This document shows positions 20,430 to 29,783 of a DNA stretch of 64,000 nt, in pieces. The DNA is from Pisolithus tinctorius (lineage: Eukaryota > Basidiomycota > Agaricomycetes > Boletales > Pisolithaceae). Each line of letters opens with the position of its first letter. Position 1 is the stretch's first letter. The DNA lies in NCBI GenBank assembly GCA_024663395.1, contig JANFAH010000026.1, positions 434,001 through 498,000 on the forward strand, given 5' to 3'. The notes beneath the pieces were generated by a model. It was not told the DNA's origin and made no database searches. It was given only the letters and a program-made list of their open reading frames with translations. The translations under genes and the position numbers were made by a program.

Positions 20430-21143
20430 TGTCAAGTCCGGGCCTACTCCGACCAACTCCGATGCTTAACAAGGTCTAGAGAAGGGTTTGGAAGCAAGTC
20501 CGACACAGAAGGACAGAACTCCAACTAGTGGAGTGTTGGCAGGAACGAAGACCGCCGAGACAAAGGCGGAGCAGAGTGAGGGCATCGGGTTTAGCTCGTG
20601 CACTACCCCCTTGCATGATCTCAGCCCTTGTATTTCAGAGGGAGAGTACAGACAGAGAGTCAGAGATAAATCTGACAGGCAGAAGATGGAATCAGAGGGA
20701 GTAGGAACTAAGTTGATATTCGTACTGAGGAACAGTGGAGTACAGTACATGTTTCCATACTGCTACGGAGGTACAGTAACCAGAATCGGAACTGACATAC
20801 GGAGACTCATAAGTTTTCAAGTAAAATTTCCTGGACGATGAATGAAGGGTAGATGGAGGACATACGAACAGGTAACACTGAACATCCAGAAAAGGAAGCA
20901 GTCCAGGCGCTGGGCCACGCGGTGAGTGCACCGTGGAGTACCTGACTGTGAAGGTAGTCACATGAGCCCTCAGAGAACGGACCGCTTGGTCTGGTAGGAG
21001 AGCAACACAAGTCCGACAACAGTTGGAGTGGAGATGGTTCGCAACCAACAGAAGTTGGGTGGAGTTGGTGCAGAGCGAGCGGATGACCGGCAGAAAAGGT
21101 TGCAGAGTGAGCAAAGACCTATGATGAACGCACGGTTATGACA
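20430..21143 (-). repeat. 5' LTR of element A
   Basis: 714 bp. On the plus strand it starts TGTCAAGTCCGGG and ends GGTTATGACA, matching the ends of the element B LTR (TGTCAAGTTTGGG ... GACTATGACA) and sharing an inner block (CCCCTTGCATGATCTCAG). The right flank is GATC; the left flank of the element is outside the window. Nothing tRNA-PBS-like was recognised after it. Confidence 0.75.
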
Positions 21144-21797
21144 GATCATCACTAAATTGCAGGGGGATGTACAGGAGTGGGAGTCTAGATGAAAGTGCAA
21201 TTTGGGTGAAAACCCAAAGGGTTTTCTGTCCTGGAGGAGGTACTGTACCTGGGGTGAAGAGTGAGCTGTGAGGGCAGGCTGGGTGCCAAACAGGTTGACT
21301 CTTCATGGTTTATCCAGATGACAGTGTCCTGCCTGCAGGCAGTTAGACCTGAGAGAGGGAGAGGTGGGTGGATGCAAAAGATGAGAGGAGATCTGCATGA
21401 GGGCTGGAGGCGCAGATACTGCAGTGCATGAAGTGTGCAGAAGCAAGAGACATGTCACACTTTGCTTACTCATGCATGGACTAAATTCTATGTAACGCTT
21501 CATGCCTCTGCTTACATAGAAAACTATCCATGTGTTTTGAATGCTTTGTTCCTTAGAGAGAAACTATGTACAATGAAAGATAGCTCAGGATCATTGCTAA
21601 ACTGCAGGGGGTTGTACAGGAGTGGGAGTCTAGATGAAAGTGCAATTTGGGTGACAACCTGAAGGGTTTTCTGGCCCAGAGGAGGTACTGTACCTGGGGC
21701 GAAGAGTGAGCTGTGTCCCATAGGAAATGGAGCCCAGTGACATGTATGGCAAAGCTCTTGGCCCTGTGGAAAAGGAGGTGGGTGCTTACTCAGTGTT
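21144..21797. repeat. Non-coding 3' part of the DIRS-like element with a 127-bp direct repeat
   Basis: Two copies of a block starting GATCAT and containing TGTACAGGAGTGGGAGTC lie at 21144-21270 and 21588-21714, about 85-90% alike by eye. They follow the recombinase stop codon at 21798 (minus). DIRS-type elements often carry split direct repeats here, but that reading is inference. No gene recognised in the rest. Confidence 0.5.
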
Positions 21798-22464
21798 TCA
21801 ATGAACCAATGGCATCATGTATCTGGTGAAGTGTTCAAGTAGGGCTGGAGTGTCATTGAGATATGGGGTTAGGATCATAGCATGCTGATGCAGGTATATA
21901 GTGAAAGAGTCCCCCACCCATCTGCTGATCATTTTAACAACGTCAAAGGGGATACCTTTGAGTAGAAAGTGTAGGGTTCTGCCTATTTGTAGGCTATGGC
22001 CTCTGATGTTGGGGCAGGTTGTGCACAGTTATTAGGGTGGATATTCTCCTGGTCACTTCTGTTTTGGAGAGCAGGCAGAGACTGAATGTGGGATGCTTCC
22101 AAGCAAATAAGTGTGCAGAGTCATCTGCTGGGTTGAGGTTGATATGATGTTCAAGAGCTTGGATTGGGTCTGTTAGCATGCCATTTAGAGGTGCACATTG
22201 CGCATCTTCACCCATCAGTGACATTTTTGTGCAGGGAATGTGGAACTTTGTTACAGGTAGGCTGTTGAGATCATGTAGATAAGTTACATGGGCTCAGGTG
22301 ATATGTTTTGTTGGGTCAAATTGCCTGATTGCAGGTACCATGAATTCACCTAAATGAGCTATACAATAGAAGACTACTGTAAGGCAAGCATATATTGCTG
22401 CATCCCTGGGATTATTCAAGTCCATTAACAAATGGAAAAGCTCAAGGGTGTTCACATGTAACGG
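21798..22464 (-). pseudogene. Tyrosine recombinase, catalytic C-terminal domain (DIRS-like element, decayed)
   Basis: The minus frame reads DAAIYACLTVVFYCIAHLGEF, then DPIQALEHH and AHLFAWKHP, then GHSLQIG, GIPFDVVKMISRW and FTIYLHQHAMIL, ending at a stop at 21798. This matches my memory of fungal tyrosine-recombinase (DNA breaking-rejoining) proteins. The nucleophile Tyr is present (FTIY), but the first catalytic Arg (expected ARLGE) is His and the Arg of HxLR is Gln; both are CpG-type changes, so the copy should be dead. A TGA also interrupts it (THIT*AHV). The N-terminal half is at 24314-24740, across a solo LTR. Confidence 0.75.
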
Positions 22465-24313
22465 TGTCACACACCAAAGGTGTTGTGGACATGGTTACAG
22501 CTGACTCTGCCTAACTCGTCGACGAGTTGTGCACCCATGCCATGCAGATGAAGACTAAAGGCCTCATGTGTAGAAAGACTGTCAGACATTAACAGTCATC
22601 CTTCGCACAAGAACGAGTCGTCAGTGCTAAAGAGAAAAGAGGAAGCGAGTTAAGCACGCATTAAAGGTTTTTAGCGCCTGTGTACGGCATTCCAGTTTTC
22701 ATCATATCTCCACCATTTCCAAAGATATCGACTCCATTCCCACACTCGCTTAAAGTGCTCAGTCCCACGATTCTTCCTTCCAAATTTGGAGAGGATCCTG
22801 GCACCCTGTGCGTTTCTACAGCACTCCATCCATCAGATGCTCATTTCACTAAGTCCATCAATCATGGCCACCTCTTCATCGATCATCTTGCTTGTCTCAT
22901 TTGCCGGAGACAGTGGCTACATATATCTGCCAGGCATTCCCACCAGCTTCCGTCCTGAAGCCCCCTGGTTCATCCCATCATTGTCAGCCCTGTCTCATCC
23001 CATGCAGCTTGGTCAGCATGTTCTCCTTGTCAGTATGACTTCCAGAAGGATGTTCTTTGGTCACCTCAGGTCTGTCACTCAGTTAGAAAGGTCTTATGTG
23101 GTCATTGCGGTCTCCCCAGTTGATGAAGCATATGGATTGTTCCTCCCTGCTCCCTGCACCATCTTTATTCCAGTCTTGTCCATCATTCTTCCCGCATTGC
23201 GACAGCTGCAGTATAATCTACTGTCCTCCAGCCTCCCTGATTGCATTCATGATGAGTATGACATGCATCTTGCCTTCTTACTGCAAGATCCAGCAGAAGA
23301 CATTCCCCCTTCTCCTCCTCCTCTGTCAGAACCCCATTCATGAAGTTTTTGTTAACTTTGCTGAGAGGATGGAAGGGTGGGAGACGTGATTGCGTATGCT
23401 CTCTTTGCCCCACAGACCCCCAACACCCTAGCCCCCTTTGACACCTGACTCATGCCCTTCAATTCTGGAATTAATACTTCCCTATCTGGAAACACCGTCC
23501 ATCTGTCATGCCATCTTTGGATCTAGAGATGTCTCAACCGAGATCTGACTTGCATCGCCACCCCCTAATGTGATATCAGTGTGCTTACTCAGTTTCTGGT
23601 TCTATTTGACTCATTTTGTGATATTTTGACTATCCTTGACTCGTTCACTGCCAATACTTACCAATCTTCTTTGCTTGCTTACTTTTTATTTCTTGCTTAC
23701 TCATCATGATTACTCAGTCCTTACTCATTACTTACCAAGTGTTTGTGCCTTGTTTGTCACAAGCTATGCTCCCCCCCACAGTATATAAACCCCCATGTAC
23801 TTAGCTAAAAAAAAAGCAATCAGAAGTCACTCAGCAGCCAGTTCAGTGCATATCTCATCATCGACAGTTGAGGCTCATTCGGAAGAGTCTATCTGTCACC
23901 ATCCATCATCCTTGGTAGTTGAGGCTCCATCAAGGGTCTATCTACCTTCATTCATCATCAGCAGTATCATCAGTACTTAGTCAGCAACCTCTTGTTTAGT
24001 CATTCTTCCACTCCTGCGTAACTCGTCATCGACTTGCGCCAGGAGCATATTCTATCGAAATCCATTACTCCCAAGTCCTTTCAGCTGAACACCCCTGCTC
24101 TGTTCAGCATCCCCTTCTCAATCAGCATTCATTCATCCTCTCCTGCGTAACTCGTTGACAAGTTGCGCCAGGAGCCCTCTACTTGAAGTCCCCCCCACAC
24201 ATTTAGGTTTCTCTGCACTCCAGGTTCTGCAGAGGCAAACCACCACTCACACATTATTTGTCTTTGGTGTTGGTTTGGTTGGTTTATACTGCCTTTCCAC
24301 ACTTTGACTCACA
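22465..24313 (+). mobile_element. Solo LTR, family C (copy 4)
   Basis: 1849 bp, starts TGTCACAC, ends GACTCACA. Flanks ACGG (22461-22464) and ACAG (24314-24317) form a 4-bp duplication with one CpG change. It splits the tyrosine-recombinase gene. The 159-codon LTR frame is intact at 22864-23343, and a perfect AACTCGTCGACGAGTT palindrome lies near 22514-22531. Confidence 0.9.
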
Positions 24314-24740
24314 ACAGTTCATGCAGAGCTTGTTTGGACAAAGCAGGCTAAGCATGAGGCTTCCTCCAATATGGCTCAGAGCTCCTCAGGGTCAATGTTC
24401 CAGGGTAAACCATGTAGGAGGTGCCACACTCTCAAACTGGCTGTGAAGTTTGACAGGGCTGATCCTGAATAGGAACTGGTGCAACTGGAGAGGAAAGCTA
24501 GCAGTGTGCTGGCCATGATTGGGGCTTGCTGGGCTTCAGACCAACTGTGGGTGTTGCAGAAGACATGATAGGTGAGCAGCCCTGTGCCATAAGCTTCCTT
24601 GGTGTTCTCTGCCCAGGAAGCTCCTATTACTTTGAGAATGCGATCAACTTGTTGATTTGTTATTGGGTGCATGTCCTCTCTCTCCAAGTTGCAAGTGACT
24701 CTTGATTGAGTAGGGGGTGGTTGCCATAGTCTCAAGCATT
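24314..24740 (-). pseudogene. Tyrosine recombinase, N-terminal core-binding domain
   Basis: The minus frame (24735-24376) contains WAENTKEAYGTGLLTYHVFC, then SSYSGSALSNF, VWHLLHGLPW and DPEEL, the pattern I associate with the N-terminal DNA-binding part of fungal tyrosine recombinases. TGA codons follow (after DPEEL and before the LTR), and the frame shifts by one relative to the C-terminal half across the inserted LTR. This is the upstream half of the gene at 21798-22464. Confidence 0.7.
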
Positions 24741-25162
24741 CTTTGGCTAGGCAATGGGGACATAGTGGTGAAGGTCATGGGGTCAAACATGGACCATAAG
24801 GGTGGGGAGGGGCTGTGGAGGGTAGAGAGTGTTTGGATGTTGTTAGTGGGGCATTGAAGCACTGGTGTAGTTCAGATTTGGTTGCCAAGGAGGGATTGTT
24901 GGATGAGGTTATACTCTTCTGCAGCAGCTGCTTCCCTTCACTCTTTGGCCTCAAGAGTGATCCAAGCATGGTCAACAATCTTGGCTGCTGGAGAGGGGTA
25001 TGCTCCTTCTCTCCTGAGGCAGAGTTCAGTAGGGTTGGGGGGGGCAGTTGTGTCAATGATGAAGGGTTGGATTTGGATAGGGATAGGGATGGGAGGGAGG
25101 AGAAAGTGTGGATGACCATATATTCCCCTTGATAGGGGGTCAGCTGGGTTGTCACTGCTGGG
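24741..25162 (-). pseudogene. DIRS-like element: RNase H tail and linker to the recombinase
   Basis: The minus frame starting at the element B junction reads SSDNPADPLSRGIYG, then LLPPIPIPI, then RREGAYPSPAAKIVD. NPAD-LSRG is typical of the end of RNase H in DIRS-type reverse transcriptases. When element B and one CTGGG duplication are left out, it joins to QIHMKYVPS at 39538-39600 in frame. This supports a DIRS-like element rather than a stand-alone recombinase. Confidence 0.6.
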
Positions 25163-25685
25163 TGTCAAGTTTGGGTTGTCCAGGTTGAGTCCAGACTGGA
25201 GACCAAAGCAGGCATGAGGCCAAGGGGTTGGGATCAGGGCAAAGGGCATAGATACAGGTGGTGGACTGATTGGACTTAGTGACTGAGATTACAGCACTAT
25301 CCCCTTGCATGGGTCTCAGTCTAAGTCTGAGGCCAAGATGGGATTATCAGAGTAACTTAGTTGATTTCAGACTGAGGGATACAGGCCAAGTATCTACAAG
25401 TTTATATACTAGAGACAACTATAGTACAGAGACTGGTAATGGCAGTCTCACAAAGATTGCTAAGGTGATTGGTAAGACAAGCATTAGTAAGGTATGACTA
25501 AGGTAGCAGAGACTGGGACAGGGCAGACTGGGGACAAGACCAGGCAGGGATCAACCAAAGTGACACATACTGCAAAGCAGTGTATACCATGCTAGGCCAT
25601 CTGGGGATAAGGGATTGGCAAGGCTGAGGCCAGACTGAGTGAATGTGAGGCTGAGTCTGGCCAGAGTCAAGACATGACTATGACA
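25163..25685 (-). repeat. 3' LTR of element B
   Basis: 523 bp, plus-strand ends TGTCAAGTTTGGG and GACTATGACA. The partner LTR at 39015-39537 has the same length. Confidence 0.9.
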
Positions 25686-25698
25686 GTATCCCCCTCTT
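25686..25698 (-). other. Polypurine tract of element B
   Basis: The minus strand reads AAGAGGGGGATAC directly before the 3' LTR (TGTCATAG), the usual site for plus-strand DNA priming. Confidence 0.6.
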
Positions 25699-25822
25699 AG
25701 GGGTTGAACCCATGAGACCCCTGTGAGAGTGGTAGGCTGAGTCTGAACTTTGGCTGAGTTTGAAAAATTGATACTTGTAGCCCACTAAGCCCTTTGCATC
25801 CTTCTTTCACATCCTATTCATC

Positions 25823-26869
25823 ATGTCCAAATCAGGGCCAATCATTGCGACTGACAACAATGACAAAGGCTGGGTTGTCATTGACTGGAGCCAGGCACCA
25901 GACAACAGCATCAGATATGACACCAACAACAAGGAAGAAGTGATGAAGGCCAAGTCAAAGGAAAGGAAAAGATGAAAGGCAGCTGAACAAGCCTGGCATG
26001 AAGAGCAGGTGTGGCTTGAGGCCAAGAGGGTGGTGACGGAGAAGGCCAAAGCCAAGAGGGCAGTGCAGGAGGCTGAAGAAGAGAGGGCACACAAGGAAGA
26101 GGAGAGGCATAGGGCTGAGGAAGAAAAGGAGGCCAAGCAAAGATGCAAGGCCAAGGCTGGGGCCAGTGGTAGTGAGGCTGGGGGTGAGGTGAAGAAGGTG
26201 GTGATGGACCCCAGGTGAGTACCTTCTCAACCTTGTGCATTTTCCACATTAACATCTTTTCTAGCTGTACCTGTTGCACCTGGGCCAAGGCCATCTGTGA
26301 GTTCCTTGTAGACGGTAATAAAAAGTGGGTTGCCTGTGTTTGGTGCAACCAGTCCAAGGGCAAGTGCTGGTGGCCTGGTGATAGCAAGGACACCAAGGCC
26401 AGTCCCAAGGCCAGGAGAGTCAACAAGGGGAAGAAGTGGAAGGCTGATGAGGAGATGCCTGAGCCCAGGCCTAGTAAGAAGAAGGTGAAGGCTGTTGACA
26501 AGCCACTGGAGGTGTTGGATGTTGATGAAGATGAGGCTGGTGGGAGCAGACCAAGGGGGCCCAGTGTGGCAGGGTTCTCAGGCTTGGAAGACAAGCTTGA
26601 GTGCTTGATTGACATTGCAGGGCTTATCACAAACAACCTGGCAGGCCCATGAGACCATGGCTGAGAACTCTGGTAGGATCACCAATGTGCTTGAGGTGAT
26701 GCTTGATGAGTCCTACAGCTTCTGGATGGCAGTGTCCCCCTCAGATTTGGGCTCATCTGAGCTCAATTCTGACAAGCTGTGTGAGGAGGCTGACTGGCTG
26801 AAGGCCCATGGTGAGGATGAGGAGGAGGAGTCCAGCAGGGAGGATGAAACCATGGCCAAGGCCGAGTAG
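25823..26869 (+). pseudogene. Antisense Cys-cluster gene carried by element B (two exons, decayed)
   Basis: The counterpart of 155-1416 in element A. Exon 1 (ATG 25823 to 26214) encodes MSKSGPIIATDNNDKGW, then a Lys/Glu/Ala-rich probable coiled coil, with one TGA at 25973. A 50-nt intron (26215-26264, GTGAGT...TTCTAG) splits a codon in phase 2, as in element A. Exon 2 starts with a Cys cluster (CTCCTWAKAIC ... VACVWCNQSKGKCWW) and continues Lys- and Asp-rich (EVLDVDEDEAGG). A +1 shift near 26640 moves the frame to one that reads ENSGRITNVLEVMLDE and ends at TAG 26867. It lies between the 3' LTR and the convergent end of pol. Function unknown; zinc binding is inference. Confidence 0.65.
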
Positions 26870-27061
26870 TTCTGTAGCATATGGTCTTGTAGTTTTTTCC
26901 TCTGCAAATGTCATGTGCAGTGTCTGGTCTCGGTCTCAGGTAGTAAAGTAAGTAAATCAAGGGAAGAGAGTAAAAAGGAAAACAGGGTAAGCATAAGATC
27001 AAGGAACTAGATACTGATAGAAAAAACCAAAGAAAGAACTGAGGCCAGTTGAAGCTGGTTC

Positions 27062-28110
27062 TTATTGGTATGGGCTGGGTTTACCAGGGTAGTGGGAGTG
27101 GAACTCTTGCACAAGTTCAGAAGCATCATCTAGCTCTGTAGCTAGTACCCAAGTAGTTTCTTCATCGGTCCCTTCATAGCTGGTCCACCAGGCTAAGTAC
27201 TGTAACCAACACCAGCAACACCAATTGACCTTGGAGTTGAGGATTTCTGCTACCTCAAACTCTAGTCCACCATCAACTTTGACTGGTGGAGGTGGTGGTT
27301 GAGTCCAGTTTGGGATGGTATTAGGGATGGCCAGCTTGAGTTGAGAAACATGGAAGACTGGATGCACTGCGCACATTGAGTCCAGCAGGCACAGTGTGAA
27401 TGAGTGGGTACCAGCTTGAGCTATGACTGGATATGGTCCAAGGTTCTTCTCTGAGAGTTTCTTGGAAGGCTGGGTTGACCAGAAGTATTTGGCTTTGACA
27501 TACACCTGGTCACTGGCCTTGAAGTCTGGGGCCAGCATGCATTTGGCATTGGCTGGTCCTTGATAGCACTGTTGAGTGAGGGTCATTTCCTCATGTAGGA
27601 ACTGGTGCAGTGAGTCTAGGTCTACTGCATAATCATGAGCCCAAGCAGAGGTAAGATCATGCTCAGGGTATACTGAGATGTTGGGGTGGTAGCCCTTATT
27701 AGTGAAAAAGGGTGAAACACCAGTAGTAGCACTAGGGGCATTGTTGTAAGCAAACTTGGCCAAAGGTAGTAGGTCGGCCCAGTTGTCCTGCATAGTTGCA
27801 GTACACTCAGAGATACTGTTCAAGGGTCTGGTTGGTTCTCTTGGTCTGGCCATCACCTTCAGGGTGATAGCCTGAGGTGAAGTGTAAGCACATATCTAAA
27901 GCCTTACCAAGTGACCAGAAGAAATGAGACATGAACTCTGAGCCTCTGTCTGAGGTTACATGGGCTGGCACTCCATGCTTAGAAAAGACATGGAGTAAGA
28001 AAAGTTTGGCGAGTTCTGGGGCCATGATAGTGTCATGGGTTGGAATGAATATGGCCTGCTTGGAAAGCCAGTCAACTACTATGAGGATGGCTGTGAAGCC
28101 AGATGAGGCC
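27062..28110 (-). pseudogene. pol: Element B pol, C-terminal part: integrase core and chromodomain
   Basis: The minus frame reads ILIVVDWLSKQAIFIPTHDT, TSDRGSEFMSHF, SGYHPEGDGQTKRTNQTLEQY (integrase D and E residues), then AYNNAPSATTGVSPFF, the DQVYVKAKYF motif, and a chromodomain with EVAEILNSKVN and YEGTDEETTWVLATEL, ending at 27062. A small shift near 27800-27850 breaks it. The integrase start lies across element D at 34960-35100. Confidence 0.85.
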
Positions 28111-28115
28111 AGGAG

Positions 28116-28566
28116 TGTTACATTTCACCCCTGTTTTCATCTTTTCACTGAACATTTACCTCATGCTTGATCCATTGGACTATTTTTCCTTTCTGAGCTG
28201 TCTTCCCTCTGTTCCAATGGCTCCTTATTTCCACCACTAGCATTACAGACTCTTTACACACTGTAGACATGTGTTGCTATTGCTCAACCAATAGTGTAGT
28301 TACCTTGTTACATGCAGACACCTCATGGTCCATCTCCTTTGTAGTATTTAGACTGCTGGCTCAAGTCCTGGAACCCCAGACTTGAGCTGCTCAATCATAT
28401 GCGGCATTCTCAGAACTTTGCCCTCAGTGTCCCTAACCAGGACCACTCTTAACTGGCATTGCCTAAATCCTTTGTCGTTTATGAAGGTTACTGCAGCTGT
28501 TGCTCAGTAGAAACCTTAGTCTGTGTTTGAGCTGTCCCTACATCTTGACTTCAGTTGAGCATAACA
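28116..28566 (+). repeat. 5' LTR of element D
   Basis: 451 bp, TGTTACATTTCACCCC to GAGCATAACA. The following bases (AAAGCTCAAG) show no tRNA-type TGG primer site; priming mode unknown. Confidence 0.9.
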
Positions 28567-28619
28567 AAAGCTCAAGTCTACAGCCTTTGGCTGAATCAGT
28601 CACTGCTTAGTGCACCACC

Positions 28620-29769
28620 ATGAACCCACAAAACAATCAACATTGGGCACCATTGCAACCCACTTGTGAAGAATCATCATCTGATGAAGAACAAGAGAGC
28701 ACTGTCACCAACACCTCCTCTAATGAACCCAAACAACCAGATAGAGGTTTCACTTCTGGAATCCTCTTGAACCTTTTTACTCACTCACTTGCCTCGCTTG
28801 GTACTCCCATCCCACCAGTGCCCACCACCACCCTTCCTGCACCCCCACCCCCACCCCAGAATATGATGTCCAGTTCATTGTTGAAGGCTACAGTCAGTAA
28901 TGCCACCATTAAAGCCACTGAACTGAAGATTGGTGCTCTGTCTGACTTTGATGGAGACCAGAAGAATGCTATGAGTTGGCTGTACTCTGTACAGACCTAT
29001 CTCCTAGTAAATGAAGAACTGTATGACACTGACACCAAAAAGGTAGCCTATGCCCTGTTGTACATGAAGAAAGGTGTTGCCCATTCCTGGGCAGCCACCT
29101 TCCAGAAGACTTCTCTGGAAAAGACCCCCCCCAAGCTTTGGCACCTTTGCCAATTTCACAAAAGACTTTAAAAGTTCCTTCACCTCCCCTGACACTGCAG
29201 GTACTGCAATCACCAAATTGCATACCATGAAACAGAAAGACTTGGTGGAACAATATATCACTGACTTCCAAACTGCTGCCACTGACTCTACCATTACAGA
29301 GGATGTCATGTTGATTGAGTTGGTCTCACAAGGACTTAAACCCTTCATCACAAACTGAATCTACATGATGGAGACCATTGTGACCAAGATCTCCGAATGG
29401 TACACCCATGCACAGAAGTTTGATGCAAAATGGAGGAAGGTAAATGAACTTTCTGGAAAGAAAGAAAAGAGGACATTCTATCCCAAGAACAACCTTGCTG
29501 AAGAAAAAGATCCAAATGCTATGGACATGGATGGAGTGAGACTCTCCAAAGAAGAAAGAGACTGTCACATCAAAGAAGGAAGATGTTTCAGTTGTGGAAA
29601 CAAAGGCCATCTCTCTCAAGAATGCCTGGACAAAGGAAAGACTCCCCAGAAAAGAGTCAAGAAAATCTGCAAAATTGTAGAGGTTGAAGAAAGTGACGAT
29701 GAAGAAAAAGTCACAGGTCCTTTGATTGCTCTAGTGAACATTGCTAGAGCACTTGGAAAGGATTTTTAA
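28620..29769 (+). pseudogene. gag: Element D gag
   Basis: Starts MNPQNNQHWAPL. A capsid-like part follows (LKIGALSDFDGDQKNAMSW, then WAATFQK). A frameshift at the C-run near 29130 moves to the frame reading FGTFANFTKDFKSSF and VEQYITDFQTAA. After a TGA at 29356 comes a Lys-rich region and a CCHC zinc knuckle CFSCGNKGHLSQEC near 29585-29626. The stop is at 29767. The frameshift and TGA show it is dead. Confidence 0.85.
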
Positions 29770-29783
29770 AAGGGAACTCTGCA

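Larger units (their letters stand above)
1..21143 (-). mobile_element. Ty3/gypsy chromovirus A (5' LTR and body; 3' end outside window)
   Basis: Minus-strand LTR retrotransposon. From right to left: 5' LTR (20430-21143), gag N-terminus (20114-20367), inserted element C, the rest of gag (7212-8247), pol (7158-4058 and 2192-1627), an antisense gene (155-1416), then the window edge before the 3' LTR. Two later insertions were identified because gag and pol rejoin in frame when the inserted DNA and one 4-bp duplication are left out. The element is CpG-rich and full of the word CGGAG/CTCCG in gag, pol, LTR and the antisense gene, which ties these parts together. It is defective: YLND instead of YLDD in reverse transcriptase, plus TGA codons in gag and pol. 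Confidence 0.85.

Noticed and set aside
21144..21147. GATC as the target duplication of element A
   Set aside because: The left end of element A lies outside the window, so the duplication cannot be confirmed; it does not fit the CG-centred pattern of family C and was not counted.
24938..25249. A 103-codon minus frame starting at 25249
   Set aside because: It is a chimera of the element B LTR (25163-25249) and the DIRS-like RNase H tail; only the second part is meaningful.
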